64,000 nt of DNA, taken from the NCBI RefSeq assembly GCF_026965535.1, contig NZ_CP114039.1, forward strand, positions 620,001 through 684,000, read 5' to 3'. Position numbers and translations under genes: made by a program. The notes under the pieces were generated by a model. The model saw nothing but the letters and a program-made list of their open reading frames with translations. It searched no databases and was not told the origin of the DNA. Within the stretch, counting starts at the first letter, position 1; the number at the start of each line of letters is the position of its first letter. The DNA is from Corallococcus sp. NCRR. GTDB taxonomy: Bacteria > Myxococcota > Myxococcia > Myxococcales > Myxococcaceae. Shown piece by piece: positions 43,521 to 52,795 of this stretch.

Positions 43521-45632
43521 ATGAACACCTCGGACGAACCTCCGCCTGCCCAAGCGCAGCGGATGACCGCGCTCACGCTCTGGGCGCGACAGAACCTTTC
43601 ACGCCTCATCTACTTCCTGCTGGGCGCGTCCAATCGCATCCGCCTGCCGACCCCCTCGGTGTTGCCCATCGCGGGCGCGGTGGTCGGGCTCTACAGCGGG
43701 CTGGCCGCGGGCATCTTCTCCAACCTCATTGGCGTGATGAGTGGCATCACGTTCAGCGCCGCGGAGCTGGCGGCGACGTTCAAGCCGCAGCGGCTGCGCA
43801 CGTTGATGGAGTCGCTCTCCTCCGCGCGCTGGCACCTGGAATACGCGCTGGTGGGCGTGCCGCTCGCCCTGGGCGCGCTCCTGCTGGCGCGGGTGATTGA
43901 GCCCGGCGGCCCTCGCGACGAGGTGAAGCGCCGCCTGCGCCTGCTGGCGCTGCTGACCCTGGGCGCGCTGTCGCTCTACTACCCGCTGGTGGGCCTGGCG
44001 GCCGTGAACGCCGTGTTCGGCCACGCGCACAACCTGCCCGCGGTGCTGCCGCACCTGCCCTGGTGGCTGATGCTGCTCGCGCCCACGGTGGGCGGCCTGG
44101 CGGTGGGGCGGCTGTTGCGCGACCGGCCGGAGACGCATGGCCACGGCCTTCCGGAGGTGGTGCGCGCGGTGAAGAGCGGCGCCAACGTGGTGCCGGCGGA
44201 CCGGGGGCTGCTCAAGCTCATCGCGTCCGCCATCACCATTGGCAGCGGCGGCTCCGCGGGCCGAGAGGGCCCCATCGTCTATGGCGGCGCGGCGTTCGCG
44301 TCCAGCGTGGGGCGCGTGCTGGGCTTCAGCCGCAGGGAGCTGTCCATCCTGTTGGCGTGCGGCGCGGGCGCGGGCATCTCCGCGTCCTTCAACGCCCCCA
44401 TCGCGGGCGCGGTGTTCGCGATGGAGATCATCCTGCGCGAGTTCGAGCTGCGGGTGTTCTCCCCCATCATCCTGGCGAGCGTGGCGGGCACGCTGGTGAG
44501 CCGCGGCGTGCTGGACGAAGCGCCCATGCTCAACCGGGTGAACTACGAGCTGGTCAGCGGCTCGGAGGTCTTCGCCTACGCGGCGCTGGGCATCGGGTGC
44601 GGGCTGCTCTCGTTCGCGTTCGTGAAGCTGCTGCACGGGGTGGAGCACTTCTTCCACGGCGGCATGGGTGGAAGGTTGTCCCCGTGGCTGGGGAAGAAGC
44701 CGCTGCCGGTGCGCGCCGCGCTGGGCGGCCTCTGCACGGGCTTGCTCGCGTTCCTGAGCCCCACGGTGTGGGGCAGCGGGCACGACTACATCAACCTGGC
44801 GGCGGCGGGACAGCTGCCCTTCCTCTTCCTGGTGACGGCGTGCGTGCTGAAGCTCGTGGGCACGTCGCTCACCATTGGTTCAGGCGGCTCCGGCGGCACG
44901 TTCTTCCCGGCGGCGCTGATTGGCGCCATGGCGGGCGGCGCGTTCGGCACGCTGGTGCACTACTTCTTCCCGCACGCCACGGGCCCCAGCGGCGCGTACG
45001 CCATCGTGGGCATGGGCGGCGCGGTGGCGGCGCTCACGCGCGGTCCGCTCACCGGCATGATGATGCTGTACGAGCTGAGCGGCAGCCACGAAATCATCCT
45101 GCCGCTGATGGTGACGTGCACTATCGCGTCCGCGGTGTGCCACTTCCTCACGGAGCGCACGGCGCCCAAGGTGCAGAGCGACGAGGACCTGCTGGCGGCC
45201 ACGCACGTGCGCGCCCTGATGACGGAGGTGCCGGCGGTGACCGCGGGCACGCCGCTGCGCGCGCTGACGGACCAGCTGCTCACGTCCGAGGCCGGCACGC
45301 TGCCGGTGCTGGACACCGAGGGCAACCTCTACGGCACGGTGCAGGTGGAGCAGCTGCGCGAGGTGTGGCGCGACGAGTCCATGTACCCGCTGCTCGTGGC
45401 CAGCGACCTGGCGCGCAAGCTGCCCGCGCTGGCGCCGGACTCGGACCTGGCGCATGCGCTCCAGGTGATGGACCAGGAGGACGTGGACGCATTGCCGGTG
45501 GCGCCCGTGCTGGGCCTCTCTCCGTGCGGGCTCATCACCCGCGCCGCCGTGCGGCGCTTCCTCTTCGCGCAGCACACGCGCGCGCACTCGACGGGCAACT
45601 ACCCCGTCACGCCCTCGGAGGCGGCGCACTGA
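43521..45632 (+). CDS. ClC-family chloride channel/antiporter with CBS pair
   Basis: A 703-residue integral membrane protein; ATG at 43521 is preferred over a GTG three codons earlier. About 12 to 16 hydrophobic segments follow. Selectivity-filter signatures: GSGGSAGREGPIVYGG, the GIS-like CGAGAGISASFNAPIAGAVFAMEI, and GSGGSGGTFFPAALIGAM, with Tyr-containing ELSGSHEII. The conserved gating-Glu motif is present in GREGP; the second, proton Glu of antiporters lies in the AMEIILREFE region. C-terminal residues 560-690 form two CBS domains (VRALMTEVPAVTAGTPLRAL, LPVLDTEGNLYGTV), which usually bind adenine nucleotides. Likely role: chloride or anion movement and acid resistance. Confidence 0.95.
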   Translation: MNTSDEPPPAQAQRMTALTLWARQNLSRLIYFLLGASNRIRLPTPSVLPIAGAVVGLYSGLAAGIFSNLIGVMSGITFSAAELAATFKPQRLRTLMESLSSARWHLEYALVGVPLALGALLLARVIEPGGPRDEVKRRLRLLALLTLGALSLYYPLVGLAAVNAVFGHAHNLPAVLPHLPWWLMLLAPTVGGLAVGRLLRDRPETHGHGLPEVVRAVKSGANVVPADRGLLKLIASAITIGSGGSAGREGPIVYGGAAFASSVGRVLGFSRRELSILLACGAGAGISASFNAPIAGAVFAMEIILREFELRVFSPIILASVAGTLVSRGVLDEAPMLNRVNYELVSGSEVFAYAALGIGCGLLSFAFVKLLHGVEHFFHGGMGGRLSPWLGKKPLPVRAALGGLCTGLLAFLSPTVWGSGHDYINLAAAGQLPFLFLVTACVLKLVGTSLTIGSGGSGGTFFPAALIGAMAGGAFGTLVHYFFPHATGPSGAYAIVGMGGAVAALTRGPLTGMMMLYELSGSHEIILPLMVTCTIASAVCHFLTERTAPKVQSDEDLLAATHVRALMTEVPAVTAGTPLRALTDQLLTSEAGTLPVLDTEGNLYGTVQVEQLREVWRDESMYPLLVASDLARKLPALAPDSDLAHALQVMDQEDVDALPVAPVLGLSPCGLITRAAVRRFLFAQHTRAHSTGNYPVTPSEAAH

Positions 45633-45701
45633 GCCTTTGATGCAGGGCGTGGCCAGGGTGGGTCTGTCAGGAAACCCGGGGAGCGGGCATCCTTGGGCGC
45701 C

Positions 45702-48700
45702 ATGTCCGACCCCGCCCTGTCCGCCCTGCGCTCCGAGCTGAACGCCACCTTCCACGACGCCCGGGTGCGTCAGATGGTGGCGCTGGGACGCAAGGCGCGG
45801 ACGGACCCGGCGGCGCAGGCGCAGCTGGACGCGCTGTCGCGGGGTGACGCCTTCGAGCGGCGGCTGGCCCTGGCCGCCCAGTTCACGCGCCGGGATGGCG
45901 CGGCGGTGCTGAAGGCCACGGCGGACGAGTCCTTCCGCGTGCGCGCGCTGGCCTTCGAGCTGGTGTCGCTGGCCTGTGACGATGCCCAGGCGCTGGAGGC
46001 GCTGCGCATGGCGCACGGGATGCGCCGCGAGCAGGCCGTCATCCACCAGCTGCGCAAGCGCAAGCGGCACGCCGTCATCGACGCGTTCCTGGACGGGCTG
46101 GCGGAGCGGGGCGAGCACGTCACCTTCGCGGACACGGCGCCGCTGGGCTCCGAGGCGAGCCTGCGCAAGCACCTGGCGCGCGCGCTGGAGCGGCCCAGCT
46201 ACCGGTTCTGGGCGCGGCTGGCCCGGCATGCGCCCTCCGTGCTGGGACAGGTGCTGCTGGAGCAGCTGAATGCCGTCCCGGGCGAGCCGGACCCCGTCAC
46301 GAGGCAGAACCTGGCGTGGGGCATGGGGTGGCTGGCGGAGCGGACGCCGGACGTGGCGGAGACGCTGCTGGCGCTGCTCCTGGAGCGAGGCATCCCGCCG
46401 GACGAGCACGCCGTGCGGACGCTGGTGAAGCATCGCCCCTTGCGCATGGTGGCGCTGCTGCGCCAGCGGTCCCCGGCGTTCCTCCCGCACCTGCTGTTCG
46501 CGAGGTCCCTGGCGTCGCTGGATGCCGAGTCCCTGACGTGGATCGTCCAGCGCGACCCGACGCTGCTGGGCCGCGCGGAGGACGTGCTGAAGGAGCTGCC
46601 GGAGCCGCTGCACGCGACGCTCACCAATGCCTGGGCCGCGTCCGTGGAGCGGGCCCCCGCGTGGGGCACGCCCCTCATCGCGCGCATCGCGGACCCGGCC
46701 CTGCGTGAGAGCGTCTACGCGCGCTGGACCGTGGGGGCGCGCACCCGGGATGGCGTCATCGCGCCGGAGTACGTGCGGCACCTGCCGGTGGAGCTGCGCG
46801 AGCGGGAGGCGCGCCGGCACCTGGACGAGGTGGTGGCGCTGGGGACGCGCGCGGAGGCGCGGTTCGCCTATGCGCGCTTCCTGCCCTGGGAGGAGGCGCT
46901 GGGCGCGCTGCGGGGCACGCTGGGGCACCCGGACGCGGCGATGCGCGGCGTGGCGCTGAGCGCACTCCTGGCGCTGCCCGGCCTGCGCCCGGATGAGCCC
47001 GCGTGGGTGGCCCCCGCGCTGGCGATGGTGCTGGCCCGGAAGAACGAACAGGACCCCGTGCGCGGGGTGATGCTCCAGGCGCTGACCGAGTGGCCCCGGC
47101 GGATGTGGCGCGCCGAGCACACCGAGGCCCTGGGAAGGATGCTGCGCGACGCGCTGGACGCGGCGGACCTGTCCATGGGGACGGCGCAGTCGGCGGAGCG
47201 GCTGCTGGTACGGGCCTTCGGCGCGGACCCGGCGTGGGGCGCGCAGTGGCTGGGCACCTTCCTCAAGGAGCGCGGCCGCATCCAGGACGGCGGGCTGGGC
47301 CACCGGTTGACGGACGACGAGGTGCGCAAGGCCGCGCCCCACCTGCTGGCGCTGGCGAAGGTCTGGACGGAGCGTGAGCGCGGCGGACCCCTGCTCCAAC
47401 TGGCGGCGAGCCTGGGCAAGCGCGCGGCGCTGGTGCCCGGCCTGTCGGATTGGCTCGTCTCCGTGCGCGACACGGCGCCGGACAACCGGCTGGCGCTGGC
47501 GTTGAGCGCGTGGCTGTCCCGGGAGGACCGGCCGCGCTTCGAATCGACCCTCGCGGCCACCCTGCGCCGCTGGCGGGACCGGGGCTGGGACGAGGAGGTG
47601 GTGGCGCTGGCGGCGGCGGAGAAGGACGGGCTCCCGCTGCACCGGGAGCTGGTGGAGGAGCTGGAGCGCGTGGCGCTGCGGCTGGGCAAGCCGTCCGGCA
47701 ATGCGCTGTGGGTGCTGCGCTCCCGCGCGGTGAAGGACTTCGACCGGATGCTGCCCGCGTTGCTCAAGCGGGATGAGAGCGCCATCGCCATCCCCGTGGT
47801 GCGCGAGTTCCTGCACCGGCGGCGGCAGGACCTGCTGGGGCCGTACCTGAACGCGCCGGTCATCACCGGCCAGTTCGCCACGGGCGTGACTCACTGGCTC
47901 CTGCCGTTCGACTCGGGGTTCTTCCGGTGGACGGTGGAGCAGAACCAAGCGTATTCGCGCGCGCTCTCGAAGCTGTGCGCGGACATGGAGCGGGACACGC
48001 CGTCCGTGCTGGTGGCGGTGACGCGGATGGCGGCGCTGGACTGGGCGCCCATGGACTCGCTCCTGGCGCTGGCGAACGACAAGCGGCCCGCGGTGCAGGA
48101 GCGGGCCCTGCGGGTGATGGCCCGGTGCGACCAGGGCCAGGGCGTGCCCACGCTGCTGGCGGCGCTGGAGGATTCGCGCGCGCGCATCGCCATCTACGGC
48201 CTGCGCCGCGCGTTCAACGGCATGCCCGTCACGCGGGTGCTGACGCTGCTGGCGGAGGTGCCGCTGACCAAGGTCACGGTGGCCAAGGAGGTGGTGCGCC
48301 TGCTGGGCGAGCTGCGCTCGGACGCGAGCTATGAGCGGCTGCTGGAACTGGACGCGAAGCCGTTGCACCGCGACGTGCGCATCGCGCTCCTGCGCGCGCT
48401 GTGGGACCACCTGGACCGCGAGCCCACGTGGGCGGTGTTCGAGCGCGCCGTCACCAGCGAGGACGCCATCATGGCGTCGCGCGTGGGGGACATCCCGGCG
48501 GACCGGCTGACGGAAGGACTGGATGCGCGGCTGTCCGCGCTGCTCGCGAAGGTGCTGGCGCGGCCGGAGCCGGATGCGCGTATCGACCTGCTGCGGCGCG
48601 CGGCCTGGCTGTCCGTGAAGGACCGGGAGCGCGTGTTCCTCTCCGCCTGTGGCGCGCGGCTGGCCTCGCCGTATGACGACGAGGTGCGCGCGGCGATGGG

Positions 48701-49265
48701 CGCGCTGGTGTACCGGGCCGACGAGCGCGACGTGGAGCTGTTCGAGCGGATGCTGGAGGCGGTGTCCCAGGACCGGCGCGCGCTGAGCGTGGCGATGGAC
48801 GCGCTGCTCCAGCCCCGGGACCGGATGCGGCCCGTGCCCCTGAGCGCGGTGCAGGGACTGGTGACGGGGCTGCTCACGAAGGACCCGTGTCTGGCGACGC
48901 TGCGCGTGCGCTGCGCGGCGGTGGCCCTGGCGCCGCCGGCCTTCGCGAGCCACCTGGACACGATGGGCCAGGAGGGCTGGCTCCACGCGGACGCGCTGAT
49001 GGCGGCCCAGGTGGCGGTGTCGAACCTGCCGGTGGACATGATGGAGACGGTGGGCGGACCTCTGGCGCACAGCCCCAGTCCGGAGGCGCGGCGCGTGGCC
49101 CTGCACTGCCTGGTGCGCGACGCGGGGGACGGGCGCGGGTGGACGGAGGAGCGGCTGGAGGCGCTCGCCATGTTCCAGCGCGATGAGTCCCCGCTCGTGG
49201 CCGGCGCCGCGCAGTTCGTGTTCCCGCCCCGGGAGATGGTGAAGGCCCCGGAAGCGGCGGAGTAG
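45702..49265 (+). CDS. Very long HEAT-like helical repeat protein
   Basis: A 1187-residue protein; ATG at 45702 is preferred over one three codons upstream. It is almost fully helical and rich in Leu, Ala and Arg, with loosely repeated HEAT-type units of about 35-40 residues, clearest at ADESFRVRALAFELVSLA, DKRPAVQERALRVMARC, DSRARIAIYGLRRAF and HRDVRIALLRALWDHLD. No signal peptide, membrane segment or catalytic motif. Likely a large cytoplasmic scaffold. Single gene, 70 bases after the ClC gene and ended by a strong terminator. I do not recognise a named family; the HEAT assignment is by pattern. Confidence 0.8.
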   Translation: MSDPALSALRSELNATFHDARVRQMVALGRKARTDPAAQAQLDALSRGDAFERRLALAAQFTRRDGAAVLKATADESFRVRALAFELVSLACDDAQALEALRMAHGMRREQAVIHQLRKRKRHAVIDAFLDGLAERGEHVTFADTAPLGSEASLRKHLARALERPSYRFWARLARHAPSVLGQVLLEQLNAVPGEPDPVTRQNLAWGMGWLAERTPDVAETLLALLLERGIPPDEHAVRTLVKHRPLRMVALLRQRSPAFLPHLLFARSLASLDAESLTWIVQRDPTLLGRAEDVLKELPEPLHATLTNAWAASVERAPAWGTPLIARIADPALRESVYARWTVGARTRDGVIAPEYVRHLPVELREREARRHLDEVVALGTRAEARFAYARFLPWEEALGALRGTLGHPDAAMRGVALSALLALPGLRPDEPAWVAPALAMVLARKNEQDPVRGVMLQALTEWPRRMWRAEHTEALGRMLRDALDAADLSMGTAQSAERLLVRAFGADPAWGAQWLGTFLKERGRIQDGGLGHRLTDDEVRKAAPHLLALAKVWTERERGGPLLQLAASLGKRAALVPGLSDWLVSVRDTAPDNRLALALSAWLSREDRPRFESTLAATLRRWRDRGWDEEVVALAAAEKDGLPLHRELVEELERVALRLGKPSGNALWVLRSRAVKDFDRMLPALLKRDESAIAIPVVREFLHRRRQDLLGPYLNAPVITGQFATGVTHWLLPFDSGFFRWTVEQNQAYSRALSKLCADMERDTPSVLVAVTRMAALDWAPMDSLLALANDKRPAVQERALRVMARCDQGQGVPTLLAALEDSRARIAIYGLRRAFNGMPVTRVLTLLAEVPLTKVTVAKEVVRLLGELRSDASYERLLELDAKPLHRDVRIALLRALWDHLDREPTWAVFERAVTSEDAIMASRVGDIPADRLTEGLDARLSALLAKVLARPEPDARIDLLRRAAWLSVKDRERVFLSACGARLASPYDDEVRAAMGALVYRADERDVELFERMLEAVSQDRRALSVAMDALLQPRDRMRPVPLSAVQGLVTGLLTKDPCLATLRVRCAAVALAPPAFASHLDTMGQEGWLHADALMAAQVAVSNLPVDMMETVGGPLAHSPSPEARRVALHCLVRDAGDGRGWTEERLEALAMFQRDESPLVAGAAQFVFPPREMVKAPEAAE

Positions 49266-49288
49266 GCCCCCTCGGGTCGCGGCGGTCC

Positions 49289-49317
49289 AAAACCTGTCCG
49301 ACTGTCGGACAGGTTTT
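49289..49317. terminator. Strong bidirectional intrinsic terminator
   Basis: Perfect 13-bp stem AAAACCTGTCCGA/TCGGACAGGTTTT with a 3-base loop, A-run on one side and T-run on the other. It lies between the convergent HEAT-like gene and the glycosyltransferase gene and can stop both. Confidence 0.95.
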
Positions 49318-49369
49318 CGCGGTGCGCCACTGGCAGGGCGGCGCGTCCGTCTTCCCCGGCTCCGGACGC

Positions 49370-50422
49370 TCAGTTCAGGGAGCGGACCGGAGCCATCCAG
49401 GCGGCTCCGCGCTCCGCCTCGCTCGCGTACTGCTCCAGTCGCAGCGCCCGGTGGGCCACGGTGTGTTCGGCCAGGACCCGGGCCCGGGCTCGCATGCCCA
49501 GGTGGCGCCGGTCCGCTTCGGGCATCGCGAGCAGGTAGCGCAGCACGTCCTGCTCCGTGCGGGCGACCATCACCTCCTCGCCCAGCGCGAAGAGGTCCTC
49601 CAGGCCCGGCCAGGGGTCGCAGATGAGCGCCGCTCCGCGGGCGGCGGCCTCGAACAGGTTCGCTCCCGGCGTGTGCTCGGCCTGGGAGAGCGCCAGCGTG
49701 AAGCGCTGCGCACCGAGGAAGCCCCCGTGCTCCTGGAGGGAGGGGACCGCGTGCCTCGCTACGTTGGCGGGCCAGGCGTCATCCACCGCCGACAGCGTGC
49801 CCGCGAGCACGAAGCGCCCCTCGGGCCAGCCTCGCGCGGCGCCCAGCAACCATTGCTTCAGGAGCCCCCGCCGCTCCGGCGACGCCGGCCCCGCGTCCCC
49901 CAGGTCCCAGCGCGTCCGGCCGCTTCCGGGCGCGAAGTGCTCCGCGTCCACTCCCGGCGGGAACACGCGCGCGCGGGCCACGCCCCACTCGCGCTCCAAT
50001 TGACGGGGTACCGGGCCTCCACTGGAGCAGAGATACAGCCGGTAGCCCGCGAAGAGGCCCGGCGTCATGCAGGCGGGGTCCTCGCGAAGGGCGTGCCGAG
50101 CCAGCGTCCGGGGCGTGTCCCGGTCCCAGAAGACGGTGAGCCCCCTCGCCGTGTTCGTGGTCCAGCGGCTCACGTCCGCGACCTGCGGCGCCTCCGCGTC
50201 CACCAGCACCAAGTCCGCGCGGCGCACCCTCGAATGGAAGCGCGCGTGGAGGTCCGCCAGGTCCAGATACGACGCATCTCCGAGTGCACCGGGCGCCGAG
50301 CGCTCCAGGAAGAGGACCGCGTGGCCGCGCCGCCGGAGCGCCTGCGCGAGCTGTCTCGGGGCCGTGGCCGCCTGCACCTCGGCGGTGGCCCGGCACACGG
50401 GGCCCAGGAAGACGATGTCCAT
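49370..50422 (-). CDS. CgeB-like glycosyltransferase
   Basis: A 350-residue protein; the start at 50422 begins MDIVFLGPVCRATAE, the first beta strand. Two Rossmann-like halves are seen: GHAVLFLERS and ADLVLVDAEAPQVADV in the first, and FVLAGTLSAVDDAWP and GANLFEAAARGAALICDPWPGLEDLFALGEEVMVARTEQDV in the second. That last block is typical of CgeB/YkvP family transferases (GT-B fold, GT4-related), which modify spore or cell surfaces. FPPGVDAEHFAPGSG resembles the donor-binding loop. Donor and acceptor unknown. Single gene on the minus strand. Confidence 0.85.
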   Translation of the reverse strand: MDIVFLGPVCRATAEVQAATAPRQLAQALRRRGHAVLFLERSAPGALGDASYLDLADLHARFHSRVRRADLVLVDAEAPQVADVSRWTTNTARGLTVFWDRDTPRTLARHALREDPACMTPGLFAGYRLYLCSSGGPVPRQLEREWGVARARVFPPGVDAEHFAPGSGRTRWDLGDAGPASPERRGLLKQWLLGAARGWPEGRFVLAGTLSAVDDAWPANVARHAVPSLQEHGGFLGAQRFTLALSQAEHTPGANLFEAAARGAALICDPWPGLEDLFALGEEVMVARTEQDVLRYLLAMPEADRRHLGMRARARVLAEHTVAHRALRLEQYASEAERGAAWMAPVRSLN

Positions 50423-50638
50423 CCACTCGGGCCTCCTCACGCCCCCAGCCCGGCGGACGGAGGACGCCCCGCGCGCGGCATGCCCCAGGGCTATCGCTCC
50501 GCGCCCCGGGCGGACAAGCCAGCAGGCCGCGTGCCGCGTGAACTCCTCAACGGCACGGCCGGCGTCCGGCCCGCGCGTGCCATGAGGACGTCCGCGAGTG
50601 GACCGTGCCCCTGTCCCGTGAGCCAGAGCGCCTCGCGG

Positions 50639-51199
50639 CTACTTCGTCGCGGGCGCGGCCTGGGTGGGCGGCGTGGTGCCCGCCGGGGCCGCCGCGGGCT
50701 TCGCGGCGCCGCCCTTGCGCAGGGGACACGCGGCGATGGCGCCCGAGACGTCGATGGCGTCCTTGCCCTCGCTCACCTTGAGCACCTTGCGGTCATCGCC
50801 CACGACGAACGTGTAGCGCTTGGACACCGTCACCACCGGCATCTTCACGTCGTACGCGCCCACCACCTTGCCGTCCGGATCCGGGATGAACACGAAGGGC
50901 GCCTTCAGCTCCGTCTTGAAGCGCGCCAGCGTCTCCGCGTCGTCCGTGGAGAAGGCCAGCACCTGCCCCTGCGCCTGCTCGATGTCCTTGTAGCGGTCGC
51001 GGTACGCGGTCAGCTCCTTCGTGCAGCCGCTGGTGAACGCCTTGGGGAAGAAGGCCACGATGACGGGCCCCTTCTTCACCATCTCCGACAGCGTGTAGGT
51101 CGTCCCCGCGGTGTCCTTCACCGTGAAGTCCGGGGCGGTGTCACCCACCTGGGGAATCGCTGCGCTGAGCCATCCGACGACGAGCAGGGAGTTGAGCAT
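50639..51199 (-). CDS. Exported peroxiredoxin (PrxQ/AhpC-TSA fold)
   Basis: A 186-residue protein with a short N-terminal hydrophobic stretch ([16 protein letters not shown]) likely to be a signal peptide. The peroxiredoxin fold follows: [42 protein letters not shown] with one active Cys, [30 protein letters not shown]. The resolving Cys of PrxQ (five residues on) is replaced by Leu; a further Cys lies in [10 protein letters not shown] near the C-terminus. The tail of about 25 residues is Ala/Pro/Thr-rich. Probably a periplasmic peroxide scavenger, distinct from the cytoplasmic Bcp at 42903. Confidence 0.88.
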   Translation of the reverse strand: MLNSLLVVGWLSAAIPQVGDTAPDFTVKDTAGTTYTLSEMVKKGPVIVAFFPKAFTSGCTKELTAYRDRYKDIEQAQGQVLAFSTDDAETLARFKTELKAPFVFIPDPDGKVVGAYDVKMPVVTVSKRYTFVVGDDRKVLKVSEGKDAIDVSGAIAACPLRKGGAAKPAAAPAGTTPPTQAAPATK

Positions 51200-51254
51200 G
51201 CCCGGGACTTAACGGGCCCCGGCCACCGCGACAAGCTCCCGGCGCCCCAGGCCC

Positions 51255-52550
51255 TTACGACGAGGCCATGCGGGCCCACACGGCGGCGGCGGCCTCGCGC
51301 GACTGCTCGGCCACCACCGTGGGGTTCACCGACAGCGGCCTGCGCGCCCACACGCGCCACACGCCGTCCACCATCACCGCCTCCACGTGGCGGCTGCCCA
51401 GCCCGTGCACCACGTGCCACGCCAGCGTCTCCGCGGTCAGCGGCGTGGGCGACAGGTAGTCCAGCACCAGCAGGTCCGCGAGCGCGCCCTCGCGCATGGG
51501 GCCGATGGCCGCCTCGAACACCTGTGACGCCAGCCGGTGGCCGTTGGCCAGGTAGCGCAGCACGTCGATGGGCTGCCCCGCCTCGCGCGAGCGCAGGTAC
51601 GCCGCTTGCGCCTCCGCGAACAGGTCCGGCGACGTTCCGTCCGTCCCCAGCGACGCGCGCGCCCCGAACTTCAGCGCGGGCGCGTAGCCCACCTCCTGGC
51701 CCTGGTTGGAGCGCGGCGTGTGCAGGAACCATGTCCCCGTGGCCAGCACCTGCGCCAGGTCCGCCCACGCCAGGTGCCCCACGTGCGCCGCCATGGCGCG
51801 GGGTGACAGCAGGTTGCTGGTGAGCAGCCGCGTCACCGGCGAGTTGCCGTGGCGCTCGGTGGACAGCCGCTCGTCCAGCGGGTCCTCGGCGAGCGGGAAG
51901 TGCAGGCCGGTGCCGGTGGTGTTGAGCGCCTCGCCCAGGCCCTGGAGCGCGTCGTCGCCCAGCGTGAAGCAGGGGCCCGCGCCCACCTGTCCCCGGAAGC
52001 GGCCCCGGGCCTTGCGCGCGAAGCTGACCGTCTCCTCCAGCCCCTCCTCGCGGCCCACCGCGCCCATGCGGTCCGTCACCGCGTAGGACAGCACGCCGCG
52101 CACGCCCACCTCATGGAGGCCGCGCGCCGCGCGCAGGAGCGAGCCCGTCACCGCCTTGGGCGAGGCGTGCAGGTCGAACAAGGTGGTGGTGCCGCACTGG
52201 ATGGACTCCAGGCCGCCCGCCGTGGCGGCCACCTGCACCGCGTCCAGGTCCAGCGCGTTCTCGAAGGGCCAGCGCACCTGCTCCAGCAGGCCCTGGTAGG
52301 ACGTGGGGGTCGGACGGACCAGGCCGCGCGACAGCACGGTCGCCAGCCGGTGGTGGGCGTTGACGAGCCCCGGGAAGACGAGCTTGCCGGACAGCGCGAC
52401 CACCTCGTCGTCGGGGCCGGGCGCGAGGTCCTCGCCCCGCGCCACGATGCGCTCACCTTCGATGCGCAGGTCCACCCGCTCCACGGACGCAGGTTCCAGC
52501 TCGACGACGAAACCACCCTTGAGGACGGTGCCCAACATCCCTCCCTGCAT
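51255..52550 (-). CDS. Amidohydrolase, SsnA-like
   Basis: A 431-residue metal-dependent hydrolase fold. N-terminal beta part (VLKGGFVVELEP, GKLVFPGLVNAHHR) and TIM barrel. Metal-site pieces: NAHHR where the family has HxH, so the second His is Arg; TGLHFPLAEDPLDE; AAHVGHLAW; and SLGTDGTSPDLF with the conserved Asp. FLHTPRSNQGQEVGYAP resembles the PRSN..NNVGYAP segment of SsnA proteins of the selenate and purine-salvage type gene clusters. The deaminase or hydrolase substrate is unknown, and loss of a metal His makes activity uncertain. Convergent to nothing close; divergent from the kinase gene at 52796. Confidence 0.85.
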   Translation of the reverse strand: MQGGMLGTVLKGGFVVELEPASVERVDLRIEGERIVARGEDLAPGPDDEVVALSGKLVFPGLVNAHHRLATVLSRGLVRPTPTSYQGLLEQVRWPFENALDLDAVQVAATAGGLESIQCGTTTLFDLHASPKAVTGSLLRAARGLHEVGVRGVLSYAVTDRMGAVGREEGLEETVSFARKARGRFRGQVGAGPCFTLGDDALQGLGEALNTTGTGLHFPLAEDPLDERLSTERHGNSPVTRLLTSNLLSPRAMAAHVGHLAWADLAQVLATGTWFLHTPRSNQGQEVGYAPALKFGARASLGTDGTSPDLFAEAQAAYLRSREAGQPIDVLRYLANGHRLASQVFEAAIGPMREGALADLLVLDYLSPTPLTAETLAWHVVHGLGSRHVEAVMVDGVWRVWARRPLSVNPTVVAEQSREAAAAVWARMASS

Positions 52551-52795
52551 TCGCGTGAAGTACGCGAGGTTCGTGAAGGCGGCCCCCTCCCCTTAGGGGT
52601 CACGCGTGAGGCCCGCGACGTTAGCACTCCCGGCCCGTCCTCCGTCATCGGCTCCACACATCCGTTCACCCACACCCGTCGTCCCGGCCGGCCCAATACG
52701 GTGGGCATGCGCCGGGCAGCCGGGGCCAGGCAGGCAGGCGGCGCGTCATGACGTTGGGCGCCGGGGGCGCGGGCCCGTAGACTGGCGCCACCTTG

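Noticed and set aside
44880-49106. Very long open frame on the minus strand (about 1400 codons) opposite the ClC and HEAT-like genes
   Set aside because: It is an antisense shadow caused by high GC third positions; composition is His/Arg/Gln/Gly-rich without domains, while the plus strand encodes a recognisable ClC channel and helical repeats.
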